Both the position numbers and the translations under genes were made by a program. Positions 1 to 6,401 of a stretch of 7,252 nucleotides of DNA are shown here, one piece after another. Each line of letters opens with the position of its first letter. Position 1 is the stretch's first letter. The stretch comes from an uncultured Flavobacteriales bacterium. Lineage in GTDB: Bacteria; Bacteroidota; Bacteroidia; Flavobacteriales; UBA7430. The notes beneath the pieces are model-generated. The model saw only the letters and a list, made by a program, of their open reading frames with translations. It searched no databases and was not told the origin of the DNA. The stretch is taken from the NCBI GenBank assembly GCA_913041775.1, contig CAJWJW010000065.1, positions 1-7,252 of the forward strand, in the 5' to 3' direction.

Positions 1-27
1 CCTACTATAATAGAATCGATACTCTAA
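1..27 (+). CDS. C-terminal tail of an upstream gene, possibly purN (partial)
   Basis: The frame from base 1 reads P-T-I-I-E-S-I-L and stops at TAA (25-27). The last A of that stop is the A of the rnhA start codon (TAATG), the usual arrangement of two translationally coupled genes. From memory, flavobacterial phosphoribosylglycinamide formyltransferase (PurN) proteins often end in a helix like F-P-x-V-I-E-x-L-L and often sit directly before rnhA, so PurN is my guess. Eight residues cannot prove it. That a gene ends here is fairly likely; its identity is inference. Confidence 0.4.
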   Translation, partial: PTIIESIL

Positions 28-503
28 TGAAGATATTTATTTATACAGACGGTGCAGCTAGTGGAAACCCTGGTCCTGGTGGATACGGAGTCGTGATGAT
101 AGCAGGTGAATTCCGTAGAGAATTGGCCGAAGGTTTTAGACATACCACTAACAACAGAATGGAGTTGTTAGCCGTAATTGTTGCCTTAGAGAAAATTAAA
201 ACTGATGGAGCTGATGTTTTAGTGACTTCAGATTCTAAATATGTAATTGATTCGGTTGTAAAAGGTTGGGTTTTTAGCTGGGTTAAAAAGGGGTTTAAAG
301 ACAAAAAAAACCCCGATTTATGGAAACGGTTTTTAAAGATTTACCGCAAACACCACATTAAGTTTCAATGGGTAAAAGGACATAATAATCATCCTGAAAA
401 CGAGCGTTGCGATGCCCTAGCCGTAAATGCTTCAAAAAAATCTGACTTACCTATAGATAAAGGATATGAGGATTTCTTGAAAGCTCAAAAGGGCGCCTTT
501 TAA
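27..503 (+). CDS. rnhA: Ribonuclease HI
   Basis: This cytoplasmic enzyme cleaves the RNA strand of RNA-DNA hybrids, removing R-loops and Okazaki-fragment primers. The 158-residue protein has the usual length of bacterial type 1 RNase H. The four metal-binding acidic residues are visible: D8 in Y-T-D-G, E46 in N-N-R-M-E-L, D69 in T-S-D-S-K-Y, and D129 in N-E-R-C-D-A-L-A. The catalytic-loop histidine is H119 in V-K-G-H. The glycine-rich turn S-G-N-P-G-P-G-G follows D8. The basic protrusion ('handle', about residues 80-99, G-W ... K-K-G-F-K-D-K-K-N-P) that helps bind hybrids is present. The start is the ATG sharing one base with the preceding stop, so it is probably translated by coupling in an operon with the upstream gene, and no separate promoter is visible. 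A strong terminator follows. The assignment is secure. Confidence 0.97.
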   Translation: MKIFIYTDGAASGNPGPGGYGVVMIAGEFRRELAEGFRHTTNNRMELLAVIVALEKIKTDGADVLVTSDSKYVIDSVVKGWVFSWVKKGFKDKKNPDLWKRFLKIYRKHHIKFQWVKGHNNHPENERCDALAVNASKKSDLPIDKGYEDFLKAQKGAF

Positions 504-516
504 AATTATATCAATC

Positions 517-551
517 AAAAAAATGCGCTCATTTCTGAGGGCATTTTTTTT
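517..551. terminator. Bidirectional intrinsic terminator between rnhA and the M1 peptidase gene
   Basis: A run of seven A (517-523) leads into ATGC (523-526), which pairs with GCAT (541-544) followed by a run of T. Inside, CTCA (528-531) pairs with TGAG (536-539) around a TTTC loop, with one G-G mismatch (527/540). The outer A run pairs with the T run. Because both flanks are homopolymeric, the transcript has a U-tract in either direction, which suits the convergent genes on each side (rnhA stop at 503, peptidase stop at 576). Confidence 0.85.
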
Positions 552-575
552 GTTTATTATTTGAGGGCTGCTGTT

Positions 576-3119
576 TTATTTCACTCCTAAATACATCAAT
601 ACTCTTTCATGTTTTTCTACCTCAACTATGCTTTGGTATAAATTGCTAATAGTTGTATTAAACTCAATGTTTTCTGTACTGTATTCTTTCAACATTTGAA
701 GTGTATAGAAGCGCTGATACCAAACCTCTAGAGAAACAATCTTAGATTCAATTTCTTTGAGCGTTGATGCGTTAATATTTGAGTTTTGGTTTTCTAAAAA
801 GCTAATTAAATTATAGGTCGCTCCAACTACATCAAATCCCCTGGATGTCTTAAATTCTTTATGAATTAAGTCGCTATCTAAAGCATTTCCGTTTTTAGCA
901 ATGGTGAGCATAACAGCTTCTTTTAATTCTTTTTTTGCAGTAGGCAATTCTAATTTAGCCATTGTATACGCTCTAACAGGTTCTACAATTTGTAAAGCTC
1001 TTAAAGCTTCTGCTGATGTAATATAAGATAAGTCTTTTACAAGTTTAGTATATAAATTTGCATGTTCTCTACTCGGTACATTTTCATCTTGATCGAAATA
1101 GGTACTCAAACAATATATTGCTGAAGTACGAACATCAGATTTTTTATCGGTAGAGGCGAGTTGAATCAGTTGAGATTCTAAGACGCTACGAGTACGAGGA
1201 TCTGCTTTTTCGAAACAATCTAGACCTTGTGTTTTAATAGCCCAGAAAGAGTCGTTTAAAGCCATTTTTACCGCAATCGATTGCATAGCAAAATTGGTGC
1301 TGTTTGATAAACTATCTACAGCTTCCATACGATCGAAATAATGTGGCGCATTTTTAAGTTGATACATCCATTGATCGTCCGTTTTATTGAAGCTTATGTC
1401 GGCTAATAAATAATGATCTGCATCAAATACCACCAAGTCTGCTTTGCTTGAGGTTTCAAATACAAAGGCCTCTTCTTGCTTAGTAAGCTCTATAGTAAAT
1501 CGTTTTTCTACTCCATTTTCATAGATTCCTATTTCTAATGGAATACGGTATAATGGAGTGTTTTCTAGTGATTGATTTTGACGTATAGTAAGCGAAACTT
1601 TATTGTTTTCAATAGTCTGCCCAACTGAAATTTGTGGGTGTCCAGATGCTAAAAACCACTGGTTGAAAAACCAATTGAGGTCTTGACCTGAAATATGCTC
1701 CATAGCCAAACGCAGTTGATGTACTTCTACGGCCTGATTGGCATATTCTGTAAGGTAATATTCTAGTCCTTTAAAAAAGGCTTCATCTCCAATTGCGTAT
1801 CGCAGCATGTGTAAAATTCTTCCACCTTTTGCATACGAATGACTGTCGAACATATTGTTCGGATTCTCATTATCGAAACGAATATGGTCTACTTGTTTGT
1901 GAGTAGATTCGTTTAAATATTGTTTTAAATCGCCGTGGATGTAATGTGCTGCTTCGTCTCCACTGTATTTCCCTTCCATCCATAAGTATTCGCCATAAGT
2001 AGCAAAGCCTTCGTTAAGTGGTAAGTTTGGCCACGATTCGCAAGTTACCCAATCGCCAAACCAATGGTGGAAAAGTTCATGTGCTACAATCATTTCGTTT
2101 GGATCGTCTAGGAATTCTCGTTCATCAGAATACACAAACTCACCATGTATTACAGCAGAGGTGTTTTCCATAGCTCCCGAAACATAATCTCGAACAATAA
2201 TTTGCGAGTATTTTTCCCATGGATAATCGAAGCCTAAAAGTTGAGAGTAGAACTCCATCATTTCGGGGGTTTTACCGAAAATGCGTTGTGCGTGTTTTTC
2301 CTGCTCTGGTTCAACGTAGTAATTCACGTCTAAATCTCTCCATTTGTCTTCGGTGATTGAGAATTCTCCCACCGCCATCATAAACAAATAAGGTGCATGT
2401 TCTTTCTTTTGAATCCAAAGATCGGTACGAGTTCCGTTTGAGTTGCTAGTTGACTTCGTTAAAATACCATTCGAAAGTGTGGTGTATTTATCTTGTACGG
2501 TAATGGCAATTTCTTGCGTGCAACGTTCGTTGGGCTTGTCTATGCAAGGAAACCAGCACGAGCTAGATTCTGTTTCTCCTTGTGTCCATATTTGCATAGG
2601 CTTGTCTTCGCTGCCATCAGGATTTATAAAGTATAGTCCTTTTGCATCCGTAATTGCATCTCCACCCTCAATAAGTAAGTCGTCTGGCTTGGCTGTATAG
2701 TTTATATATAAGGTGTAGGTTTCGTTACGATTGTAAAAACGATCTAAATCAATACTAATTTGTAAATCGTTGTAAGTGTATTTTAAATCTGTTTTAGTTC
2801 CGTTTAGGCTTACTAAAGAAATTTGATGAATATCGAAACCTTTGGCATCTATAGTTACAGAATTTTGAGCATGGAAGTAGGGTTTGAAATCTAAGGTAGC
2901 ATCTCCTAAAAGATGTTTCTTTTCCCAGTCGAACGACACGTTTAGTTTTGTGTGTAACAAATCGTTTATGCGTTCTGGAGACTCATGATAATACGCTCTT
3001 TCTGTAGTTTTAGAAGTCTTTAAAACGACTTCCTCTAATTGGATGTTGTGCCCTTTTTGGAGCACTGAACATGAACTAAAGCTAAGTAGGGCAAGGGATA
3101 ATATGGTTATGTTTTTCAT
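576..3119 (-). CDS. M1-family zinc aminopeptidase, predicted lipoprotein
   Basis: This is a metallo-aminopeptidase that removes N-terminal residues from peptides, probably anchored in the cell envelope to use external peptides. Counting from the ATG at 3119 (847 residues), the exopeptidase motif G-A-M-E-N is at 315-319. The zinc site H-E-L-F-H is at 347-351 with the third ligand E370 in L-N-E-G-F-A, the standard HExxH-x18-E spacing. The catalytic tyrosine is Y429 in S-Y-A-K-G-G. The N-terminus is a short lipoprotein signal with a lipobox-like S-F-S-S-C, placing the lipidated cysteine at residue 17. I see no obvious acidic surface-export signal after it, so the side of the outer membrane is open. 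The region after about residue 600 fits the helical C-terminal domain of the family. A TTG six bases upstream is in frame, but ATG with M-K-N is the better start. The methyltransferase gene lies 120 bp upstream on the same strand. Exact substrate specificity is unknown. Confidence 0.93.
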   Translation of the reverse strand: MKNITILSLALLSFSSCSVLQKGHNIQLEEVVLKTSKTTERAYYHESPERINDLLHTKLNVSFDWEKKHLLGDATLDFKPYFHAQNSVTIDAKGFDIHQISLVSLNGTKTDLKYTYNDLQISIDLDRFYNRNETYTLYINYTAKPDDLLIEGGDAITDAKGLYFINPDGSEDKPMQIWTQGETESSSCWFPCIDKPNERCTQEIAITVQDKYTTLSNGILTKSTSNSNGTRTDLWIQKKEHAPYLFMMAVGEFSITEDKWRDLDVNYYVEPEQEKHAQRIFGKTPEMMEFYSQLLGFDYPWEKYSQIIVRDYVSGAMENTSAVIHGEFVYSDEREFLDDPNEMIVAHELFHHWFGDWVTCESWPNLPLNEGFATYGEYLWMEGKYSGDEAAHYIHGDLKQYLNESTHKQVDHIRFDNENPNNMFDSHSYAKGGRILHMLRYAIGDEAFFKGLEYYLTEYANQAVEVHQLRLAMEHISGQDLNWFFNQWFLASGHPQISVGQTIENNKVSLTIRQNQSLENTPLYRIPLEIGIYENGVEKRFTIELTKQEEAFVFETSSKADLVVFDADHYLLADISFNKTDDQWMYQLKNAPHYFDRMEAVDSLSNSTNFAMQSIAVKMALNDSFWAIKTQGLDCFEKADPRTRSVLESQLIQLASTDKKSDVRTSAIYCLSTYFDQDENVPSREHANLYTKLVKDLSYITSAEALRALQIVEPVRAYTMAKLELPTAKKELKEAVMLTIAKNGNALDSDLIHKEFKTSRGFDVVGATYNLISFLENQNSNINASTLKEIESKIVSLEVWYQRFYTLQMLKEYSTENIEFNTTISNLYQSIVEVEKHERVLMYLGVK

Positions 3120-3136
3120 GGTCAATTTTTGAAATG

Positions 3137-3156
3137 GTCAAAATAATCGTTTTGAC
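3137..3156. repeat. Perfect inverted repeat in the leader of the M1 peptidase gene
   Basis: GTCAAAA (3137-3143) and TTTTGAC (3150-3156) are perfect inverted arms around a 6-bp spacer (TAATCG). The element ends about 17 bp before the ATG at 3119. A third GTCAA half-site lies at 3121-3125, immediately against the start codon. The dyad could be an operator, or a short mRNA hairpin close to the ribosome binding region. I found no convincing canonical TTTG / TAnnTTTG promoter pair in this gap (3120-3239), so how the dyad acts is inference. Confidence 0.45.
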
Positions 3157-3239
3157 AACTAATTATTAGAACTAGGTGTTAATGACTGAGTTTTTACTTT
3201 AAAACTGTGCAAGCTCCTTTATGTTTTACATACAGAGGA

Positions 3240-3980
3240 CTATCTGCCAGAGACATTAAGGATTTTCGTCTTCTTTTTAAGCGTGCGTAAAATAAGTGTA
3301 ATTATTCCACTTATAAGTAGTGCGTACATCCAAAAAGAATGACGGTCCCAAACAGAATTTCGCACTAAGTTCTCTACTAAATCGAATAATGTAAAGGTGA
3401 AAAAGAGCGCGAAAAACCCACTGTATTCTCTTTTAAGTACATTTTTGAAGGAGAAAAATAATTCTGGTTTTTTCCATCCGCTTAATCGAGGAAGAAAAAT
3501 AGGTGTTTTTAAAGTCCAGTTAATATAAGGCTCGCCATACTTATTGCGTAAAAAGTTTTCTTCAGCAAAAATTATACGTTCGTAATAGACCCAAAAACAC
3601 ATAATATAAAATAGGCTAAACCAATTAACATTGATGAAAAGGATAATCGCAAACCACATAAAGAAATTCCCTAAGTAAAGTGGGTTTCTCATAATACTGT
3701 ACATCCCTTTTGTATTAAGTGATTCGGCAACCTGACCATGTGTATTTCTCCCTGAAGTTCCTCTTGGAGTATACCCTAAAGTAATTGCACGAATAAGTAG
3801 ACCTAATAAACCAACTGCCAGGCACGAAGTTTCGAATAACAGCGAATGTTCTTCTTTATTTCCGAAGTAAATAGTGTAAACATACAGTGCCAATCCAATT
3901 ACTGCAAAGGGGATAGGTAGCTTTGATCGATGCTTAAAAAGCCTGTTGCCTTGTGTGTTTAATTCTTCTATAAGTGCCAT
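3240..3980 (-). CDS. Integral-membrane methyltransferase of the ICMT/PEMT type
   Basis: This is a membrane protein of 246 residues with several hydrophobic segments (about 23-39, 50-68, 104-130 as a probable hairpin, 188-202, 215-232). The family signature is in the middle: R-N-P-L-Y-L-G-N at 98-105, followed by E-E-N-F-L-R-N-K-Y-G-E-P-Y at 140-152. These match the R-(H/N)-P-x-Y-x-G and E-E-x-x-L-x-x-x-F/Y-G-x-x-Y motifs that bind S-adenosylmethionine in isoprenylcysteine carboxyl methyltransferases and bacterial phospholipid or isoprenoid methyltransferases. The substrate is not readable from sequence. A lipid target is likely, and relatives such as the Leptospira lipid A phosphate methyltransferase LmtA show one possible role. 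The last two hydrophobic segments form a C-terminal extension beyond the core. The start is an ATG with a possible promoter just upstream that faces away from the biotin-carrier gene. The gene may be co-transcribed with the downstream M1 peptidase, but 120 bp separate them. Confidence 0.8.
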   Translation of the reverse strand: MALIEELNTQGNRLFKHRSKLPIPFAVIGLALYVYTIYFGNKEEHSLLFETSCLAVGLLGLLIRAITLGYTPRGTSGRNTHGQVAESLNTKGMYSIMRNPLYLGNFFMWFAIILFINVNWFSLFYIMCFWVYYERIIFAEENFLRNKYGEPYINWTLKTPIFLPRLSGWKKPELFFSFKNVLKREYSGFFALFFTFTLFDLVENLVRNSVWDRHSFWMYALLISGIITLILRTLKKKTKILNVSGR

Positions 3981-3989
3981 GTTTTTTTC

Positions 3990-4022
3990 TTTGATTTGCC
4001 CGACTAAATTAGGTTATCTTTG
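3990..4022 (+). promoter_or_regulatory. Bacteroidetes-type promoter for the biotin-carrier gene
   Basis: A perfect -7 box TATCTTTG (TAnnTTTG consensus) lies at 4015-4022. Two candidate -33 TTTG boxes precede it, at 3990-3993 (21-bp spacer) and 3995-3998 (16-bp spacer); the first fits the known spacing better. Transcription would start near 4029, giving a leader of about 20 bases before the ATG at 4049. Confidence 0.65.
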
Positions 4023-4037
4023 GCATATACGAACAAA
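4004..4037 (-). promoter_or_regulatory. Candidate divergent promoter for the membrane methyltransferase gene
   Basis: On the minus strand a TTTG box (4034-4037) is followed after 22 bp by TAATTTAG (4004-4011), a 7-of-8 match to TAnnTTTG. It would give a leader of roughly 15-20 bases. It overlaps the plus-strand promoter of the biotin-carrier gene, so the two transcription units may compete. The match is imperfect. Confidence 0.4.
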
Positions 4038-4048
4038 GCATTTTAAAT

Positions 4049-4552
4049 ATGTACAAGGCTAAGGTAAACGATCAATTATTCGAATTCAACTTCTCTGACG
4101 ATAAAGCGTTAAAAGGAACTCTAAATGGAGATTCTTTTGAAATGGATTTGGCAACGAAGGGTTCTGTACAGCATCTAATTCACGATCATAAATCGTATAC
4201 TATTGAATTGGTTGAATTAAATAAAGAAGAGAAGTTTTGTACCCTGAAAGTGAATAATCAGGAAATTACTGTTTCTATTGAAGATAAGTACGATGCTTTG
4301 TTAAAGCAATTGGGGATGGAGAATATGAAGAGCCAGAAAGTAAATGAGGTTAAAGCTCCTATGCCTGGTTTGGTTTTGAATATTCTGGTAAAGCCTGGTC
4401 AAGAAATTGCTAAAGGTGATGGGCTGTTTGTGCTCGAGGCTATGAAAATGGAGAATATTATTAAATCTCCTACCGATGCACTTGTAAAATCTATTGAAGT
4501 AGAAAAAGGTGTTGCAGTAGAGAAAAATCAAGTCTTGGTGACCTTTGAGTAA
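4049..4552 (+). CDS. Biotin carboxyl carrier-like protein (biotin/lipoyl attachment domain)
   Basis: This is a carrier subunit that shuttles CO2 on biotin between a biotin carboxylase and a carboxyltransferase in acyl-CoA carboxylases. In the 167-residue protein the C-terminal 70 residues are a clear biotinyl domain: A-P-M-P-G at 103-107, and the biotinylation motif E-A-M-K-M at 130-134 with K133 as the modified lysine, 34 residues from the end as usual. Residues 1-85 form a β-rich N-terminal part like that of the ~160-residue carriers found in Bacteroidetes with acyl-CoA (propionyl-type) carboxylases. The usual partners (accC-like biotin carboxylase, carboxyltransferase) are not next to it here: the upstream gene is divergent and the downstream gene convergent. 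It therefore works as a monocistronic gene and must meet its partners from elsewhere in the genome. The ATG start is supported by a good promoter. Which carboxylase it serves is unknown, so no symbol is given. Confidence 0.9.
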   Translation: MYKAKVNDQLFEFNFSDDKALKGTLNGDSFEMDLATKGSVQHLIHDHKSYTIELVELNKEEKFCTLKVNNQEITVSIEDKYDALLKQLGMENMKSQKVNEVKAPMPGLVLNILVKPGQEIAKGDGLFVLEAMKMENIIKSPTDALVKSIEVEKGVAVEKNQVLVTFE

Positions 4553-4629
4553 TCATTTAAGTATATGTTGAGTAAAATTAATTTTTATTGATGAGTTTTA
4601 AGTTTTCAATTACCTCATTTCACTCTAAG

Positions 4630-5130
4630 TTACATGCCGACCAGCCAAGCTAAAGAAGTACCTCCCAAGCTTTTTGCCAAACTTTTTAATCTTTCCGAAA
4701 ACTCTGTATTCATTGGGTCGTATGGTACAAGTATTGGGTTTCCAAGACTGTCTGTTTTGTACAGTATTTGAGTGCTTTTATTGCTAAGAAGCGAATCGCT
4801 AGGCATGCCAAAGTAGAAACCAAAAACAGTATTGTCTCCTATAGGGTTAGCATATTTCATTGCCTGTCGAACTCCTCGTTTAAGTTGCCGAACTATAAGG
4901 CTATTTTTTTGATCTATTTTCAAGAAATCCACATCATCAGAAAAAAAAGTTGCAGAATATGGATCGTCTTGTACATCTGCATAAAGTATAAAGTCACTTA
5001 TTTCTGTAATATGACATTCTACAATAGTTCCATCCTTTAAGTGCACAAAATCTTGCGCATTTAAAGGAGTAGAAAATAGGGCGAAAATCACACCTACATA
5101 TAAGAAGTATATCCTGATTGGTTTTTTCAC
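4630..5130 (-). CDS. Small exported protein of unknown function
   Basis: I do not recognise a characterised family. The 166-residue product starts with a classic signal peptide (K-K, a hydrophobic stretch at about 8-20, then L-N-A-Q|D near residue 26), so it is exported to the periplasm or beyond. The mature part opens with F-V-H-L-K-D-G-T-I-V-E-C-H-I-T-E-I. This resembles the short β-strand 'x-L-K-D-G-x-x-I-x-G-x-I-x-E-I' pattern common at the start of secreted Bacteroidetes proteins of unknown function. No lipobox is present. The start codon is GTG (5128-5130); no upstream in-frame ATG is available and the signal peptide fixes the start. It lies 23 bp after the PfkB kinase stop on the same strand, so it is probably co-transcribed and may lack its own promoter. 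The 77-bp gap to the convergent biotin-carrier gene has no clear terminator. A functional link to the kinase is not evident. Confidence 0.8.
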   Translation of the reverse strand: MKKPIRIYFLYVGVIFALFSTPLNAQDFVHLKDGTIVECHITEISDFILYADVQDDPYSATFFSDDVDFLKIDQKNSLIVRQLKRGVRQAMKYANPIGDNTVFGFYFGMPSDSLLSNKSTQILYKTDSLGNPILVPYDPMNTEFSERLKSLAKSLGGTSLAWLVGM

Positions 5131-5153
5131 GTTGTGAATTTAGTCTTTTTGCG

Positions 5154-6083
5154 TTACTCTATTAATTGAATATCTACTTCTACCAAAGATTTGAAATTTT
5201 CAATGCGAGTATTAATTGCCTCTTCGCTTAGGTAGGCAATTTTATCGGTTCCAAATTTTTCTACAGTCAAAGAGGCTAAAGCAGATCCATAAATAATTGC
5301 ACGCTTCATATTGTCGAACGACAAGTCTTTCGTTTTTGCTAAGTAGCCAATAAATCCACCTGCAAAGGTATCACCAGCTCCAGTTGGATCAAAAACTTCT
5401 TCTAGTGGAAGTGCTGGAGCAAAAAAGCAATTCTCTTTTTGATCGAATAAAAGTGCTCCGTGCTCTCCTTTTTTAATGATAAGGTATTTTGGGCCCATAG
5501 TAAGTATCTTTCGAGCAGCTTTAACCAAAGAGTATTCTCCAGACAACTGTCTAGCCTCTTCGTCGTTTATTGTTAAAACATCCACCATGCTTATTGTTTC
5601 TAAAAGAGAACCCAATGCAATGTCCATCCAGAAATTCATAGTATCGAGTACTACAAGTTTAGGTCTGTTTTTTAATTGCGTAAGAACTTTTCGCTGTACT
5701 GTAGGATCTAAATTTCCTAACATTAAGAATTCGCAATCTTTGTAAGATTCAGGTACAACAGGGTCGAAATCGGCTAAAACGTTTAATTCTGTAGCTAAGG
5801 TATCACGACTATTCATGTCGGTGTGGTATTTTCCTTCCCAGAAAAATGTTTTACCTCCGTTTACTTGGTGAATACCTTCGATATCCATTTTGTGGTCTGT
5901 AATTATTTTTGTGTATTCTTCAGGAAAGTCCTCACCAATTATGGAAACCACTTTTACCTGGTCTGTAAAATACGAAGAAGCTATACCTATATAAGTAGCA
6001 GCTCCACCTAAAATTTTATCTGTTTTCCCGAATGGGGTTTCAATTTTATCGAACGCTACCGTTCCAACAATTACTAAACTCAT
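5154..6083 (-). CDS. PfkB-family carbohydrate/nucleoside kinase
   Basis: This is a cytoplasmic ATP-dependent kinase of the ribokinase/PfkB superfamily, 309 residues, a normal length. The N-terminal signature G-G-A-A-T-Y is at 26-31, in the substrate-binding lid region. The C-terminal signature D-P-T-G-A-G-D-T-F is at 232-240; D238 is the catalytic base and the preceding G-A-G forms the anion hole. T-I-N-D-E-E-A at 171-177 is the N-x-x-E-type Mg/phosphate motif region, and K-K-G-E-H-G-A at 204-210 is the usual K-x-G-x-x-G strand. The substrate cannot be named: sugars such as ribose or fructose-phosphate, or adenosine-like nucleosides, are all possible for this family. From memory, flavobacterial genomes often keep a PfkB gene near purine-synthesis genes and rnhA, which hints at nucleoside or ribose metabolism; this is inference. 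The ATG start at 6083 is supported by a promoter ending about 19 bp upstream. The exported protein gene follows 23 bp downstream. Confidence 0.93.
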   Translation of the reverse strand: MSLVIVGTVAFDKIETPFGKTDKILGGAATYIGIASSYFTDQVKVVSIIGEDFPEEYTKIITDHKMDIEGIHQVNGGKTFFWEGKYHTDMNSRDTLATELNVLADFDPVVPESYKDCEFLMLGNLDPTVQRKVLTQLKNRPKLVVLDTMNFWMDIALGSLLETISMVDVLTINDEEARQLSGEYSLVKAARKILTMGPKYLIIKKGEHGALLFDQKENCFFAPALPLEEVFDPTGAGDTFAGGFIGYLAKTKDLSFDNMKRAIIYGSALASLTVEKFGTDKIAYLSEEAINTRIENFKSLVEVDIQLIE

Positions 6084-6101
6084 AATTAGTTATTTTTTTT
6101 G

Positions 6102-6131
6102 CAAATATATCCTTTTAATATATAAAACACA
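6102..6131 (-). promoter_or_regulatory. Promoter of the PfkB kinase gene
   Basis: On the minus strand a perfect -7 box TATATTTG occupies 6102-6109. A TGTG (6128-6131), 18 bp upstream, is a 3-of-4 match to the -33 TTTG. Transcription would begin near 6095, leaving a very short leader of about 12 bases before the ATG at 6083. Confidence 0.55.
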
Positions 6132-6160
6132 GGGTTTAAGTTAGTCACGTATTGGATACA

Positions 6161-6302
6161 ATGTGTAGTTCTTGGTTTTACAAATTATGTATTTTATTTG
6201 TGGTTTTCTACACAATCTATTGAGTAAAAGTCTTGGTTTAGTTTGCTTTAGGTGATATTACTTAGTATATTTACAAGCTAAGTTCACAGTTAGGATGTGT
6301 AG
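6161..6302. repeat. Cluster of short direct and inverted repeats (TGTGTAG, TCTTGGTTT)
   Basis: ATGTGTAG occurs at 6161-6168 and again at 6295-6302, and its inverse CTACACA at 6208-6214. The first and the inverted copy enclose a second dyad: ACAAAT (6180-6185) with ATTTGT (6196-6201). TCTTGGTTT is directly repeated at 6170-6178 and 6231-6239. These surround the plus-strand promoter. They could be regulator half-sites; chance in A/T-rich DNA is a real alternative for motifs this short. Confidence 0.35.
6242..6273 (+). promoter_or_regulatory. Promoter for the exported (fusion) frame
   Basis: TTTG at 6242-6245 is followed after 20 bp by TATATTTA (6266-6273), a 7-of-8 match to TAnnTTTG. Spacing is ideal for the Bacteroidetes housekeeping sigma factor. 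The start would be near 6280, giving a leader of about 120 bases before the ATG at 6402. Confidence 0.5.
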
Positions 6303-6325
6303 ATCCCCTATATTTCCTAGAGCTT

Positions 6326-6344
6326 ATAAGTGATCGACGCTTAT
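6326..6344 (+). promoter_or_regulatory. Hairpin in the long 5' leader
   Basis: ATAAGTG (6326-6332) can pair with CGCTTAT (6338-6344), seven pairs including one G-U, around the loop ATCGA. It is followed directly by CCCCC (6345-6349); a GGGG further on (6374-6377) could pair with part of that run. A leader of this length may be regulatory, but no known riboswitch class is recognisable and the structure is only moderately stable. Confidence 0.3.
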
Positions 6345-6401
6345 CCCCCTGGTGTTGTTGAGCTTTAAAAATCGGGGTAACTTTAACTAAATATTTACAT
6401 T

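Larger units (their letters stand above)
6084..6401. other. 318-bp divergent intergenic region
   Basis: The region separates the PfkB kinase gene (-) from the exported fusion frame (+). It is A/T-rich with no reading frame worth calling. It holds a minus-strand promoter close to the kinase start, a plus-strand promoter near 6242-6273, short direct and inverted repeats around TGTGTAG, and a 5' leader of about 120 bases with one hairpin. I see no tRNA or recognisable riboswitch. An A/T-rich stretch lies immediately before the ATG at 6402, in place of a Shine-Dalgarno site. Confidence 0.8.

Noticed and set aside
2443..2700. Open frame on the plus strand inside the M1 peptidase gene
   Set aside because: It is antisense to conserved peptidase sequence and shows no protein-like pattern of its own; the same holds for other antisense frames at 41-304, 4301-4531, 4768-5040, 5476-5745 and 5823-6011.
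3120..3125. TTG start six bases upstream of the M1 peptidase ATG
   Set aside because: It adds only M-T before a normal ATG-K-N lipoprotein signal; ATG is far commoner and gives a standard signal peptide.
4553..4629. Possible terminator between the convergent biotin-carrier and exported-protein genes
   Set aside because: The only dyads are A/T-only (an AAAATTAATTTT palindrome at 4574-4585 and a weak 7-bp extension). They lack a G/C stem and a clear U-tract.
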